Notes: generated by a model not told the origin, from the letters alone. DNA of 64,000 nucleotides from Dickeya aquatica (GCF_900095885.1 NZ_LT615367.1:434001-498000), one strand, 5' to 3'. Numbered from the stretch's first letter, positions 1 to 10,404 are shown. A program made the numbers and translations.

Positions 1-547
1 GGGCAATGTCCTGCTCTACGTCCGGCTGTTTGATGACATCGTTGCAGATGAAGGTGGGTAACGGCGACAGGCCGATGAACTGGTTGGCCTTGTGAAACGG
101 CAGGTAGACGCCGTCCACGCCGACACCGTGGAAGAACTGATCCGGGTCGGTGAAGGCGTCCAGCGGGGCGTTCCAGGTTAGCGACAGCAGGTAGTGTTTG
201 CCCTGTAATAAGCCGCCGGAACCGTATTTCTTGCTGGCGTCTGCGCGGGTGCGGCCATCGCTGGCGTACAGAGAGCCATGTCCCGCAGTGAATACGTCGT
301 CGATGTATTTTTTCAGGATCCAGGGGGTACCCATCCACCAGCCTGGCATTTGGTAGATGACGGCGTCGGCCCACAGAATATTCTGCACTTCCTGTTCGAT
401 GTCGTAACCGTCATCGACGGTGGTGATGCGGATCTCGCGGCCTTTGTCGCGCAGGAACGTGGCGGCGACATCGGTCAGGGTACGGTTGAGTTCCCCTTTG
501 GAATGGCCGAAGGCTTTTCCGGCATTGATGATGAGTACGTTTTGCAT
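1..547 (-). CDS. mdaB: MdaB, NADPH:quinone oxidoreductase (3' end cut by window)
   Basis: A flavodoxin-fold NAD(P)H:quinone reductase that reduces quinones by two electrons in the cytoplasm and limits oxidative stress. The reading frame starts at the ATG complementary to 545-547 and begins MQNVLIINAGKAFGHSKGEL, the typical MdaB N-terminus. It continues through the conserved QMPGWWMGTPWILKKYIDDV segment. About 182 codons lie inside the window; the family is near 193 residues, so only the last 10 or so are missing. It is divergent from parC, as expected from the E. coli mdaB/ygiN/parC neighbourhood, but ygiN is not between them here. Identification is confident. Confidence 0.93.
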   Translation of the reverse strand, partial: MQNVLIINAGKAFGHSKGELNRTLTDVAATFLRDKGREIRITTVDDGYDIEQEVQNILWADAVIYQMPGWWMGTPWILKKYIDDVFTAGHGSLYASDGRTRADASKKYGSGGLLQGKHYLLSLTWNAPLDAFTDPDQFFHGVGVDGVYLPFHKANQFIGLSPLPTFICNDVIKQPDVEQDIA

Positions 548-831
548 GGCAGATGACCTCAAATGAGATAAACAAGCGTTGAAGATCAGTCTATCTAATT
601 GCGTGATGGGGAAAAACGTGCGGTGGCGCACAACACTATTGCCAAATAGTCAATAATCGCGGGTGTTGAATCGAACAACGCATTGCGGTAACAGGATGCC
701 GTGAAGAGAGACACAACTTACGTTACTATCCGGTCAGTGTTGTCCGGTCGGTTTTGCCACGTTGTGGTTCATCGCGCAACAATAAGCGAGTTTTTTGAAC
801 ATGGCGATACGCCACGGTTTAAGGATTATCA

Positions 832-3165
832 ATGAGTGACATGACTCATGACGGCGCAGAGCGTCTTGCGCTGCACACATTTACTGAGAACGCCTACCTC
901 AATTACTCCATGTACGTCATCATGGATCGGGCGCTTCCCTTTATTGGCGATGGCCTCAAGCCGGTTCAGCGTCGTATCGTGTATGCGATGTCGGAACTGG
1001 GGCTGAGCGCCAGCGCGAAATTCAAGAAATCCGCCCGCACCGTGGGCGACGTGCTGGGTAAATATCATCCGCACGGCGACAGCGCCTGTTACGAGGCGAT
1101 GGTACTGATGGCGCAGCCTTTCTCCTACCGCTACCCGTTGGTAGACGGTCAGGGCAACTGGGGGGCACCGGACGATCCCAAATCGTTCGCCGCCATGCGT
1201 TATACCGAATCGCGCCTGTCGAAGTATGCCGATGTGCTGCTGCGTGAGCTGGGGCAAGGCACGGTAGATTATGTGCCCAATTTCGACGGCACGCTGCAAG
1301 AGCCGAAAATGCTGCCCGCGCGGCTGCCGAATATTCTGCTGAACGGTACCACCGGTATTGCCGTGGGCATGGCCACCGACATTCCGCCGCACAATGTGCG
1401 GGAAGTGGCGGCCGCGGCGATGGCGCTGATTGACGACCCTGATACCTCGCTGGCCGTGCTGTTAGAGCACGTACAGGCTCCCGATTACCCGACCGAAGCA
1501 GAAATTATCACTGCGCGTGATGACATTCGCAAAATGTACGAAAGCGGCCGTGGCTCGGTGCGTATGCGGGCGGTGTGGAAGCAAGAGTCGATAAAAGATG
1601 ATGACAACAAGAAGAAAGTTGAAATTATCATTACCGCCTTACCGCATCAGGTGTCTGGCGCGAAAGTGCTGGAGCAAATTGCCAGCCAGATGCGGGCGAA
1701 AAAGCTGCCGATGATCGATGATTTGCGTGATGAATCCGATCACGAGAATCCGACGCGGCTGGTGCTGCAAATGCCCTATTCCAGCCGCCTTAATCCTGAT
1801 CAGGTCATGAATCATCTGTTTGCGACCACCGATCTGGAAAAGAGCTATCGCATCAACATGAACATGATTGGTCTGGATGGCCGCCCGGCGGTGAAGGGGC
1901 TGCGTGAGATCCTGACCGAATGGCTGGCGTTTCGCCGTGACACGGTGCGCCGTCGCCTGAGTTTCCGCCTGGATAAAGTGCTCAAACGGCTGCATGTGCT
2001 GGAAGGCCTGCTGATCGCGTTCCTGAAGATTGATGACGTCATCGAGGTTATCCGCAACGAAGATGAGCCCAAACCGGTCTTAATGGCGAAATTTGGCCTG
2101 AGCGATATTCAGGCCGAGGCGATTCTGGAGCTGAAACTGCGTCATTTAGCGAAGCTTGAAGAGGTGAAAATTCGCGGTGAGCAGGATGAACTGGCCAAAG
2201 AGCGTGACCAGATTCAGGCGGTGCTGGCTTCTGAACGTAAGATGAGCAACCTGCTGAAAAAAGAGCTTCAGGATGACGTGAAAGCCTATGGCGATGAGCG
2301 CCGCTCGCCGCTGCAAGAGCGCGGTGAAGCCAAAGCCATGAGCGAGCATGATTTGTCGCCCTCTGAGCCGGTGACGATTGTGCTGTCGGAAATGGGCTGG
2401 GTACGCAGTGCCAAAGGGCATGATATTGACCCGTCTGGCCTGAGCTACAAAGCCGGTGATGCCTTTCGCGCGGCGGCGCGTGGTAAGAGTAACCAGCCGG
2501 TGGTGTTTATCGACTCCACCGGGCGCAGTTACGCACTTGACCCGCTGACGCTGCCTTCCGCGCGCGGTCAGGGTGAGCCGCTGACCGGTAAACTGACGCT
2601 GCCTGCGGGCGCAAGCGTTGAACAGGTGCTGATGGCACCGGATGACCAGCGCCTGTTGCTCGCGTCTGACGCTGGTTACGGTTTTATCTGTACCTTTGCC
2701 GACCTTGTTGCGCGCAACCGCGTCGGCAAAGCGCTATTGACGCTGCCAGACCATGCGCGCGTGCTGCCACCGCTGGAGATTGTGCGTGACGATGACCTGC
2801 TGCTGACCATTACCGCCGCCGGTCGGATATTACTGTTCCCTGTCTCTGACTTGCCAGTGCTCTCCAAAGGGAAAGGTAACAAGATGGTTTCTATCGCCGC
2901 CGCAGAGCTGGCCCGTGGTGAAGACCGGGTGCAGTGGCTGATGACGATAGCGCCACAGGCATCGGTAACGCTTTACGCAGGCAAGCGTAAGTATTCACTG
3001 CGCCCGGAAGAGCTGCAAAAATATCAGGCCAGCCGCGGCTGCAAAGGCACGGCGTTACCGCGTGGGCTACAGCGAGTTGATCGCATCGATGTTGATGTGC
3101 CGGTCAGTCTGCAACCGCCTTCGCCCGGTGAAGGTACGCACAGCCGTAACAGCAGTGAAGAGTAA
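832..3165 (+). CDS. parC: ParC, DNA topoisomerase IV subunit A
   Basis: The breakage-reunion subunit of topoisomerase IV, which decatenates daughter chromosomes with ParE. The protein has 777 residues (E. coli 752) and starts at ATG 832 behind an AAGGA ribosome site. The catalytic tyrosine is in [10 protein letters not shown] (Tyr124, equal to E. coli Tyr120). The quinolone-resistance region [12 protein letters not shown] keeps Ser84 and Glu88, the equivalents of wild-type Ser80 and Glu84, so no resistance change is visible there. The C-terminal half carries the beta-pinwheel DNA-wrapping domain. The C-terminus is about 25 residues longer than in E. coli and Ser/Pro-rich. Confidence 0.97.
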   Translation: MSDMTHDGAERLALHTFTENAYLNYSMYVIMDRALPFIGDGLKPVQRRIVYAMSELGLSASAKFKKSARTVGDVLGKYHPHGDSACYEAMVLMAQPFSYRYPLVDGQGNWGAPDDPKSFAAMRYTESRLSKYADVLLRELGQGTVDYVPNFDGTLQEPKMLPARLPNILLNGTTGIAVGMATDIPPHNVREVAAAAMALIDDPDTSLAVLLEHVQAPDYPTEAEIITARDDIRKMYESGRGSVRMRAVWKQESIKDDDNKKKVEIIITALPHQVSGAKVLEQIASQMRAKKLPMIDDLRDESDHENPTRLVLQMPYSSRLNPDQVMNHLFATTDLEKSYRINMNMIGLDGRPAVKGLREILTEWLAFRRDTVRRRLSFRLDKVLKRLHVLEGLLIAFLKIDDVIEVIRNEDEPKPVLMAKFGLSDIQAEAILELKLRHLAKLEEVKIRGEQDELAKERDQIQAVLASERKMSNLLKKELQDDVKAYGDERRSPLQERGEAKAMSEHDLSPSEPVTIVLSEMGWVRSAKGHDIDPSGLSYKAGDAFRAAARGKSNQPVVFIDSTGRSYALDPLTLPSARGQGEPLTGKLTLPAGASVEQVLMAPDDQRLLLASDAGYGFICTFADLVARNRVGKALLTLPDHARVLPPLEIVRDDDLLLTITAAGRILLFPVSDLPVLSKGKGNKMVSIAAAELARGEDRVQWLMTIAPQASVTLYAGKRKYSLRPEELQKYQASRGCKGTALPRGLQRVDRIDVDVPVSLQPPSPGEGTHSRNSSEE

Positions 3166-3383
3166 GCGCCCCTGACAGGGCAACGGCGCGTGGTTGCCGC
3201 GTACTTTATGTCGTGTACTGCATGTCGTGTACGACAGGCACCCCGCGCAGCCCTAAGACCTTGCTCTTTCGTCTGGCGGCGGATAGCCCGAAGCGGGCCG
3301 CAGCCGGCATCGCTGGCAGGTTCGCCGTGTGTTTTTGCGCCAAGTCGTTATACTAGCGGCGGCTATTGGCTCATGAGGTTGCT

Positions 3384-4121
3384 ATGTTATTCATTTTGCG
3401 GTTTTTAGTGGTCATCGTCTTCTGTGTGGTGGTGTCTCTGGTGGGGTTTGTCTATTGCCTGTTTACCCCGAAGAACCCCCGTCATGTCTCCCGTTTTGGC
3501 CGCTTGTTTGGCCGTCTGTCCGTCGTGTTCGGTATTAAACTGGAGCTGCGCCAGCCACAGGCATCCGGTTTTAACGGTAACTGTATCTATATCGCCAATC
3601 ATCAGAACAATTACGACATGGTGACAGCGGCCAATATGGTGATGCCCGGCACGGTTACGGTCGGCAAAAAAAGCTTGGTGTGGATCCCGTTTTTCGGCCC
3701 GCTGTACTGGCTGGCCGGTAATTTGCTGATAGACAGAGATAACCGTGCCAAAGCACACGGCACCATCGCCCAGGTAGTGAAGCACATTAAAGAGCATGAC
3801 ATTTCCGTGTGGATGTTCCCGGAAGGCACCCGTAGCCGCGGGCGCGGTTTACTGCCGTTCAAGACCGGCGCATTTCATGCCGCAATTGCTGCCGGTGTGC
3901 CGGTGGTGCCCATTTGTGTGTCCACCACCCATAACAAAATCAAACTCAACCGCTGGAACAACGGTCATGTAATTGTTGAGATGCTGCCGCCGATTGACAC
4001 CCGTGCTTACAGCAAAGAGCAGGTGCGTGAGCTGGCGGCTCACTGTCATGAGGTGATGGCAGCAAAAATTGCCGCGCTGGATGAAGAAGTCGCTCAGCGG
4101 GAAGCGGCGGATAAACGCTAA
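3384..4121 (+). CDS. plsC: PlsC, 1-acyl-sn-glycerol-3-phosphate acyltransferase
   Basis: Converts lysophosphatidic acid to phosphatidic acid at the inner membrane, the second acylation of phospholipid synthesis. The acyltransferase motifs are present: NHQNNYD (the HX4D catalytic block) and FPEGTRSRGRG. A hydrophobic N-terminal helix (MLFILRFLVVIVFCVVVSLV) anchors it. I chose the ATG at 3384 because it gives 245 residues, the E. coli length, and has GAGG at 3374-3377; an in-frame TTG at 3366 would add six residues without family support. It lies between parC and ftsP as in E. coli. Confidence 0.96.
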   Translation: MLFILRFLVVIVFCVVVSLVGFVYCLFTPKNPRHVSRFGRLFGRLSVVFGIKLELRQPQASGFNGNCIYIANHQNNYDMVTAANMVMPGTVTVGKKSLVWIPFFGPLYWLAGNLLIDRDNRAKAHGTIAQVVKHIKEHDISVWMFPEGTRSRGRGLLPFKTGAFHAAIAAGVPVVPICVSTTHNKIKLNRWNNGHVIVEMLPPIDTRAYSKEQVRELAAHCHEVMAAKIAALDEEVAQREAADKR

Positions 4122-4187
4122 TTCTGGGGCGAAAGCGAGAAGGTGTCCCGTTATGGATAACGGATTGAACAGTGTTTCGGAGTCATT

Positions 4188-5597
4188 ATGTCATTGAACC
4201 GGCGTCAGTTCCTTAAGGCAAGCGGGGTTGCCCTGTGTGCCGGAGCCATGCCGTTGACGGCGCGGGCATCCGGTGGGCAAAACCCGCTGCCGGTGCCCCC
4301 GTTGCTGGAGTCCCGTCGCGGGCAACCGGTTTTTCTGACCCTTCAGCGCGCACAGTGGGTGTTTTCTGGTGAACGCAGAAATCCGGCCTGGGGGTTTAAC
4401 GGGCGCTATCTCGGCCCGACGGTGCGGGTGTTCAGCAATGATGATGTGAAGCTGATTTACAGTAACCGCCTGAACGAGCCGGTGGCGATGACGGTGAGCG
4501 GCCTGCAAGTGCCTGGGTCACTGATGGGCGGTGGCGGGCGTCTTATCCAGCCCAATATGGACTGGGCACCGGTGTTGCCCGTTCGCCAGGCGGCGGCGAC
4601 CTGCTGGTATCACGCCAATACGCCCAACCGTATGGCATCGCACGTCTACAATGGTCTGGCCGGTTTGTGGCTGGTGGAAGATGAGAGCAGTAAATCGCTG
4701 CCTGTTCCCAATCACTATGGGGTGGATGATTTTCCGCTCATTCTTCAGGACAAGCGGCTGGATAATTTTGGCGCAATGCTCTACAACCCGCCCGGCAACG
4801 GCGGTTTTATGGGCGATACGCTGCTGGTCAATGGCGCGCAGAACCCGTTTGTCGAGGTTTCTCGCGGCTGGGTCAGGTTGCGCTTATTGAATGCCTCGAA
4901 TGCCCGTCGCTATGTGATGCGCATGAGCGACGGACGCCCGATGAGCCTTATCGCCAACGATCAGGGCTTTTTGCCCGCGCCGATGGTGCTCAATCAGCTT
5001 TCATTGGCACCCGGTGAGCGTCGTGAAGTGTTGATAGACATGTCGCAGGGCAGTGACGTCACCCTGACGGCCGGGGCGTCGGCCACGATTATGCAGCGCC
5101 TGCGTGGCCTGTTTGAGCCTTCGAATATTCTGGTGTCCTCGAATGTGCTGACGTTGCGGCCAACCGGGTTACTGCCGCTGGTCACCAATACTCTGCCTGC
5201 TCGATTGTTATCCGATAACCTGATGGAAGGCGCGGTCAGCCGCACGCGCGAGTTTCGCCTGGGGGACAGCCAGCCGGGAATTAACGGAGCTCTTTGGGAT
5301 GTGAACCGTGTCGATGTGCAAACCCAACAAGGGCGTTATGAGCGCTGGATAGTGCATGCTGACCAGCCACAACCGTTTCACATTCAGGGGGCTGCGTTTT
5401 TGGTGCGTAGCGTCAACGGCGGGCTGACGCCACCAGAGGACAGCGGCTGGAAAGACACGGTATGGGTAGACAATAATGTTGAACTGCTGGTTTATTTTGG
5501 CCAGTTTTCTACCGCCCAGTTCCCCTTTCTCTATTACAGCCAGACGCTGGAAATGGCCGACAGAGGGTCAACCGGTCAGTTAGTGGTGCAACCGTAA
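4188..5597 (+). CDS. ftsP: FtsP (SufI), Tat-exported cell-division protein
   Basis: A periplasmic multicopper-oxidase-fold protein that stabilises the divisome under stress. The 469-residue product matches the E. coli length (470). It begins MSLNRRQFLKASGVALCAGA, a clear twin-arginine signal peptide. Three cupredoxin-like domains follow, without obvious copper-binding His clusters, as known for FtsP. It lies 66 bp after plsC in the same direction, so the two may be co-transcribed. Confidence 0.95.
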   Translation: MSLNRRQFLKASGVALCAGAMPLTARASGGQNPLPVPPLLESRRGQPVFLTLQRAQWVFSGERRNPAWGFNGRYLGPTVRVFSNDDVKLIYSNRLNEPVAMTVSGLQVPGSLMGGGGRLIQPNMDWAPVLPVRQAAATCWYHANTPNRMASHVYNGLAGLWLVEDESSKSLPVPNHYGVDDFPLILQDKRLDNFGAMLYNPPGNGGFMGDTLLVNGAQNPFVEVSRGWVRLRLLNASNARRYVMRMSDGRPMSLIANDQGFLPAPMVLNQLSLAPGERREVLIDMSQGSDVTLTAGASATIMQRLRGLFEPSNILVSSNVLTLRPTGLLPLVTNTLPARLLSDNLMEGAVSRTREFRLGDSQPGINGALWDVNRVDVQTQQGRYERWIVHADQPQPFHIQGAAFLVRSVNGGLTPPEDSGWKDTVWVDNNVELLVYFGQFSTAQFPFLYYSQTLEMADRGSTGQLVVQP

Positions 5598-5609
5598 CGC
5601 AGGCCCGCT

Positions 5610-5640
5610 GTTCCCGCCCACGCGATAGGGGCGGGAGCGC
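5610..5640. terminator. Hairpin between convergent ftsP and dkgA
   Basis: CCCGCCC at 5613-5619 can pair with GGGCGGG at 5629-5635, giving a strong GC stem between the convergent ends of ftsP and dkgA. No clear U-tract follows on either strand, so its activity as a terminator is uncertain. Confidence 0.4.
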
Positions 5641-5644
5641 TGGG

Positions 5645-6490
5645 TTATACTTTACGCGCGGCGTCAGTGCGCGGTAGATCCGGGTCGGGCCCCAGCCGTT
5701 TGCCGCAGTCCAGCGTGGCTATCTCACTCAGTTCCTCTTTTTCCAGCCTGAAATCAAACACGGTGAAGTTTTCCCGAATACGCGCAGGCGTAATGGATTT
5801 GGGGATAACCACCAGGCCGCTGTCTAAATGCCAGCGGATGACGATTTGCGCCGGGCTTTTGCCATACTTTTTCGCCAGCCGATGAATCACCGGATGGTCA
5901 AATACGCCGTCACCGCCCTGAGCCAGCGGGCTCCATGACTCGGTTTGAATGTGATGCGTGGTATTCCACGTGTGTAGCATGCGCTGTTGAAACAACGGGT
6001 GCAGTTCTATCTGGTTGATAACCGGCATTACCCCGGTCTCTTCTTTCAGGCGTTGCAGGTGGTGAGGATGGAAATTGCACACACCGACGCTGCGCGCCAG
6101 CCCCTGTGCTTTGAGATTAAGCAAGCCGCGCCAGGCTTCCACATAGGTTCCCTGTTCCGGCAGCGGCCAGTGAATCAGATATAAATCAACATACTCCAGC
6201 TGCAATTTACGCAGGCTCTCTTCCAGCGCCTGACGCGGATGCGCCTGATCGCTGTTCCAGAGTTTGGTGGTGATAAACAGGTCACTGCGCGGGATGTCGG
6301 TGCTCTGCAATGCCCGACCCACACCGACCTCATTACGGTAAATGGCGGCAGTATCAATGGCACGATAGCCGATATTGAGCGCTTCGGTGACGGCAGCAGT
6401 GGCCTGCTCATTGCTGGCCTGCCAGACGCCTAAGCCCAATTGGGGCATCACATTGCCATCAGCCAGTTTGACCAGCGGTTGCATCGTCAT
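5645..6490 (-). CDS. dkgA: DkgA-type aldo/keto reductase (2,5-diketo-D-gluconate/methylglyoxal reductase)
   Basis: An NADPH-dependent aldo/keto reductase acting on 2,5-diketogluconate, methylglyoxal and beta-keto esters. The 281-residue protein carries DGNVMPQLGLGVWQASNEQ, the Asp-Tyr-Lys-His tetrad region (AIDTAAIYRNE, TTKLWN, YLIHWP), and the NADPH loop VIPKSITPARIREN. The start at 6490 has AAGGAG six bases upstream; an internal Met at codon 3 is also possible. It lies downstream of yqhD on the same strand, as in E. coli where both answer to YqhC. Confidence 0.93.
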   Translation of the reverse strand: MTMQPLVKLADGNVMPQLGLGVWQASNEQATAAVTEALNIGYRAIDTAAIYRNEVGVGRALQSTDIPRSDLFITTKLWNSDQAHPRQALEESLRKLQLEYVDLYLIHWPLPEQGTYVEAWRGLLNLKAQGLARSVGVCNFHPHHLQRLKEETGVMPVINQIELHPLFQQRMLHTWNTTHHIQTESWSPLAQGGDGVFDHPVIHRLAKKYGKSPAQIVIRWHLDSGLVVIPKSITPARIRENFTVFDFRLEKEELSEIATLDCGKRLGPDPDLPRTDAARKV

Positions 6491-6687
6491 GGTGTTCTCC
6501 TTGTGAGGTTACCTTTTGAGCCTGTGGCGGTGAAGCCCGGCAGTGTGGCAGAACGAAGGCGAGGTGTCAGGATGGTGACGCTGCCTGAGCGGCGGCGTCT
6601 GAATGCGTGTTTCGCCGAAGACAGTCCGGGCCGATGAGCCGCCCGGACATCTTCTTAAGCGTAGCCGAAAAACCGGCATTGCGTGAG

Positions 6688-7851
6688 TTAGCGAGCCGCC
6701 TCGTATACGCGCTGGCTTATCTCCAGCGAAATATCCTGGTGTTCGCCTAACGCCGTCATCCCGTGTTCTGCCAGTTTCGCCACCAGCGCAGGGATCGAGC
6801 TGCCATCAAGCTGGTAGTCGGAGAAGCGGGTAGGGACGCCCATTTTTTCGAAGAAAGCGCGCGTTGCAGCAATAGCCCCGTCGATACGCTCATCATCCGT
6901 ACCCTCGCGCAGGCCCCAGACGCGCTCGGCGTATTGCAGCAGTTTTTCGCGTTTCTGCACCCGGCGTTCGTTGAGCATGGCAGGCAGCACAATCGCCAGC
7001 GTCTGGGCGTGATCCAGACCGTGCATGGCGGTGATTTCATGGCCCAGCATATGGGTTGACCAATCCTGAGGAACACCGGCACCAATCAGGCCATTGAGCG
7101 CCATCGTCGCGCTCCACATCACGTTAGCGCGCACCGCGTAATTCTGCGGCTCTTGCAGCGCGCGCGGGCCTTCTTCAATCAGGGTCAGCAACAGCCCTTC
7201 ACTGAAGCGATCCTGGACTTTGCCATCGACCGGGTAGGTCAGATACTGTTCAACGGTGTGCACGAAGGCATCAACAACGCCGTTGGCTATCTGGCGTGCA
7301 GGCAACGTATAGGTGACAACCGGATCAAGCACGGCAAAGACCGGGCGCACGAGGTCGTTCATAAACGCCTGTTTGTCGCCGGTGGTTTTACGGGTAATCA
7401 CTGCGCCGCTGTTGGATTCCGAACCGGTGGCCGGTAAGGTGAGCACCACGCCCAGTGGCAGCGCCTGAGTGATTTCTGCGCCCCAGGTTTGCAGAATATG
7501 CCACGGATCTTCAGCCGCGCTGTAGTGTGCGGCGGCGGCGATAAATTTGGTGCCATCGGCGACGGAGCCACCGCCCACGGCCAGCAGGAAGTCAATGTTC
7601 TCCTTACGCACGATGTCTACGGCTTTCATCAGCGTTTCGTAAGTCGGGTTCGGTTCAATACCGGAAAATTCCAGCACATTGTGGCCTGCCAGTGCCGTCA
7701 TCACCTGGTCGAATACGCCGTTTTGTTTGATGCTGCCGCCGCCGTAGGTGATAAGGATGCGCGCATCCGCCGGGATCTGCGCTGCCAGGGCGGCGATTTG
7801 GCCTTCGCCAAAGAGAATTTTCGTCGGGGTATGAAGCGTAAAGTTCTGCAT
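6688..7851 (-). CDS. yqhD: YqhD, NADPH-dependent aldehyde reductase
   Basis: An iron-type alcohol dehydrogenase that reduces short-chain toxic aldehydes such as methylglyoxal, acrolein and malondialdehyde with NADPH. The start at 7851 (MQNFTLHTPTKILFGEGQIA) gives 387 residues, exactly the E. coli YqhD length; an upstream in-frame extension of 40 codons overlaps the preceding gene and is not conserved. GGGS cofactor motifs (YGGGSIKQNG, LAVGGGSVADGTKF) and metal-ligand segments DAFVHTVEQY and GLDHAQTLAIV are present. It follows the nitroreductase gene by 19 bp, consistent with an operon. Confidence 0.95.
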   Translation of the reverse strand: MQNFTLHTPTKILFGEGQIAALAAQIPADARILITYGGGSIKQNGVFDQVMTALAGHNVLEFSGIEPNPTYETLMKAVDIVRKENIDFLLAVGGGSVADGTKFIAAAAHYSAAEDPWHILQTWGAEITQALPLGVVLTLPATGSESNSGAVITRKTTGDKQAFMNDLVRPVFAVLDPVVTYTLPARQIANGVVDAFVHTVEQYLTYPVDGKVQDRFSEGLLLTLIEEGPRALQEPQNYAVRANVMWSATMALNGLIGAGVPQDWSTHMLGHEITAMHGLDHAQTLAIVLPAMLNERRVQKREKLLQYAERVWGLREGTDDERIDGAIAATRAFFEKMGVPTRFSDYQLDGSSIPALVAKLAEHGMTALGEHQDISLEISQRVYEAAR

Positions 7852-7870
7852 GGTTGTCTCTCTTGTGATT

Positions 7871-8611
7871 TTATTGATCCAGTTTAAAGCCCTGCTGTAA
7901 CAGTGCCGGCAGGACATTCGGAAAATAGACGTGTTGATAGTAGCTGGCGGTATTGCTGCCCCAGGGCTCACCGTCGTGACGTCCTGTTTGCTGCCAGTGC
8001 TCCATTAATCGTTGGTTATATTGCTCAATTGCGCCAGCCAGCGCCTCGCGCTGGTAGACCTCGTCATGGCGGAATGTGGATAGCGGCAAGCGCGGTTTCT
8101 GGCTGGCCGGTTTATCGACATATCCCAGCACCAGTCCTGCTACCGGGAAGGTCAGTGGCGGTAGCTCCAGCAGGTCAATGATGCCTTGCGGCTGGCGACG
8201 TATGCCGCCTATCGGCACAATGCCGAGGCCAAAAGCGTGCGCGGCGGCGATAAGCGTACCCAGCGCGATGCCAACGTCGGTGGCACCGGAAATCATGCTC
8301 TCGACGCTTTCATGGGCGTGTTGCTCACTGCCGCTCATGGCGATACCGGTGGCGGTTTTATGCATATCCAGTACCAGCGTGAGAAACACCGGCGCTTTGG
8401 CAATCCACGGCTGCCCGCCTGCCAGTTCTGCGATGCGAGCCCGGCGAGCCGGGTCTTGGGTGACGACAATCGAAACTTGCTGGGAATTGACGGAGGTTGG
8501 CGCTAAATGCGCGCTCTCAATAATCGCCGACAACACCTCTTGCGGGATCGGTTTATCCAGGTAGCTACGTTCACTGCGATGTTGTTTAAGTAATTCAATG
8601 GGTTGGTTCAT
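7871..8611 (-). CDS. NfsA-like nitroreductase family protein
   Basis: A flavin-dependent NADPH oxidoreductase of the nitroreductase superfamily. Conserved signs are the N-terminal HRSERSYLDKPIPQEVL (FMN-binding RSxR), LAPTSVNSQQVSIVV and the glycine-rich IVPIGGIRRQPQGI. I chose the ATG at 8611 (MNQPIELL; 246 residues) because GAGGA precedes it at a good distance; a TTG four codons upstream is less likely. It is the first gene of a leftward unit with yqhD and dkgA, divergent from yqhC. This gene is absent between yqhC and yqhD in E. coli, so here the reactive-electrophile operon seems to have gained a reductase. Substrate unknown. Confidence 0.85.
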   Translation of the reverse strand: MNQPIELLKQHRSERSYLDKPIPQEVLSAIIESAHLAPTSVNSQQVSIVVTQDPARRARIAELAGGQPWIAKAPVFLTLVLDMHKTATGIAMSGSEQHAHESVESMISGATDVGIALGTLIAAAHAFGLGIVPIGGIRRQPQGIIDLLELPPLTFPVAGLVLGYVDKPASQKPRLPLSTFRHDEVYQREALAGAIEQYNQRLMEHWQQTGRHDGEPWGSNTASYYQHVYFPNVLPALLQQGFKLDQ

Positions 8612-8787
8612 GACGATCCTCAACGCATACCTGCCAAAATAGGGATTTTATTCTCGTCTTCCCGGGCGTTTCCGGCAATGCTCATTTCTCGCTATGTATT
8701 GCCTGTTTCTGCAAAAAATAGAAGGAAAGGGTGATTATGTGGGGGTTATATGTCATTTTATTTCTGTTGTCAGAATGAGATGAATAT

Positions 8788-9708
8788 ATGCAAAACTTAA
8801 CTACACGCCAGCGCTTAATTAATCTGGCGATGCCTTTCGCCAGCCCGAATTGCATCAGCCAGACGCCGATCCCTCAGGTGAAGGTTATCTACACCGATCG
8901 CCACGGAGCCCGCACGCCGGTGCTGTATGACCCTTGTATCGTGATTATTTTTCAGGGGCATAAGGTTGGCTATTTGGGCGGTAAGCGTTTTCATTATGAC
9001 CCGGAAAACTACCTGCTGATGACGGTACCGCTGCCGTTTGAGTGCGAAAGTTTTGCCAGCCGGGAAAACCCGATTGTTGGTATCTCCATTCGGGTGGATA
9101 TCCCTATCCTGCAAGACCTGCTGATAGAAATGGGGGATGACGGGTACGGTGAAAAGCGCCGCGCGGATACCACCAGTATAAACAGCGTACCGCTAAATGA
9201 TGCGGTGTTATGCGCAGCGGAGCGGCTACTGGAAGCGATGGCGAATGCGCGTGATGCCAGAGTGCTCGGGCCGTGGATTGTGCGCGAAATTCTTTACCAT
9301 GTGCTGTGTGGCCCTTGCGGTGATTCGCTACAGGCGCTGATGAACCGCTACAGCCATTTCAGCCAGATAGCGCGTGCGCTGCGCCATATTGAAAATCACT
9401 ATGCCGATAGCCTGAGCGTTGAAGCGCTGGCGATGGATGTGAATATGAGCGTGTCGGCGTTCCACCATAACTTCAAAGCGGTGACGAATACCTCGCCGCT
9501 GCAATACCTGAAATCCTACCGCTTGCACAAAGCCCGTTTGCTGATGTTACAGGATGGCCTGAAAGCCAATACCGCGTCGATGCAGGTTGGCTACGAAAGC
9601 CCCTCGCAATTTAGTCGTGAGTTCAAACGCTTTTTTGGCGCAACGCCGGGCGATGAAGTGGCCAGGCTGCGTTCCGGTCAGGCGGTGATGGAAAGAAATG
9701 CGTGGTAG
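8788..9708 (+). CDS. yqhC: YqhC, AraC-family activator of yqhD/dkgA
   Basis: A transcription activator that senses aldehydes and turns on yqhD and dkgA. The 306-residue protein has an AraC-type N-terminal sensor domain (IPQVKVIYTDRHGARTPVLY onward) and two C-terminal helix-turn-helix motifs (LSVEALAMDVNMSVSAFHHNFK and ASMQVGYESPSQFSREFKRFFG). It is divergent from the nitroreductase-yqhD-dkgA unit. The AT-rich 176-bp gap 8612-8787 should hold both promoters and the YqhC site, but I could not point to a specific operator. The ribosome site is weak. Confidence 0.93.
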   Translation: MQNLTTRQRLINLAMPFASPNCISQTPIPQVKVIYTDRHGARTPVLYDPCIVIIFQGHKVGYLGGKRFHYDPENYLLMTVPLPFECESFASRENPIVGISIRVDIPILQDLLIEMGDDGYGEKRRADTTSINSVPLNDAVLCAAERLLEAMANARDARVLGPWIVREILYHVLCGPCGDSLQALMNRYSHFSQIARALRHIENHYADSLSVEALAMDVNMSVSAFHHNFKAVTNTSPLQYLKSYRLHKARLLMLQDGLKANTASMQVGYESPSQFSREFKRFFGATPGDEVARLRSGQAVMERNAW

Positions 9709-9744
9709 CGATACGGCCATGATCGCTGGCCGTATCTCAGGAGG

Positions 9745-10404
9745 TCAGGCAATGGCGCGGCGTTTGCGCCATACCATCAGCAGTACGCCCACCAGGCCGC
9801 TCAATAACAGCACCAGCGGCAGAATGCACAGCACCGCCATCACCTGATCTTCATAGCGTTTGACCAGCGGGATGTGGCTGAAGGCATATCCCATGGTAAC
9901 GATACCACCGACCCACAGAAAGCCGCTTAACCAGTTGAAAATCTGAAAACGGGTGTTGCTGAGGCCGGAAACACCGGCGATGGTCGGCAGCAGGGTACGC
10001 ACGAAGGCCAGAAAACGCCCCACCAGGAGCGCGGACAAACCGTGCTGGTGGAACAAGTCATGGGTGCGTTGATGATAGTGGGCGGGGAGCTGGTACAGCC
10101 ATTTTTTCACCAGCGGGGTATCGCCCAGCCAGCGCCCTTGCAGATAGCTCAACCAGCAACCGAGACTGGCCGCTACCGTCAGCAGGGTTATCGTTGTAGC
10201 GAAGTGCATCACTCCTTTGGCTATCAACGCCCCGGTCAGCAATAGCAGGCTGTCTCCCGGCAGGAAGGAGGCAGGTAGCAAACCATTTTCCAGAAACAGA
10301 GTGGTGAACAAAATGGCATAAATAAACCACAACACTTGCGGATCGGCCAAAGCGCTGAAGTCATGCCGCCACAGCGCATCAACGATTTCATGTACAACAC
10401 TCAT
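9745..10404 (-). CDS. yghB: YghB, DedA-family inner-membrane protein
   Basis: A DedA/SNARE-associated membrane protein; E. coli YghB works redundantly with YqjA in envelope homeostasis and proton-motive-force maintenance, and the family is linked to undecaprenyl-phosphate or phospholipid scrambling. The product has 219 residues, identical to the E. coli length. It shows the DedA signatures [20 protein letters not shown] and [19 protein letters not shown], with four or more membrane segments and a basic tail (WRKRRAIA). It sits between yqhC and metC as in E. coli. Confidence 0.95.
   Translation of the reverse strand: MSVVHEIVDALWRHDFSALADPQVLWFIYAILFTTLFLENGLLPASFLPGDSLLLLTGALIAKGVMHFATTITLLTVAASLGCWLSYLQGRWLGDTPLVKKWLYQLPAHYHQRTHDLFHQHGLSALLVGRFLAFVRTLLPTIAGVSGLSNTRFQIFNWLSGFLWVGGIVTMGYAFSHIPLVKRYEDQVMAVLCILPLVLLLSGLVGVLLMVWRKRRAIA

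Noticed and set aside
829..1392. Long antisense frames inside parC, casA, casB, cas1 and other high-GC genes.
   Set aside because: They are shadows of strongly conserved genes on the other strand, with no start context or homology.
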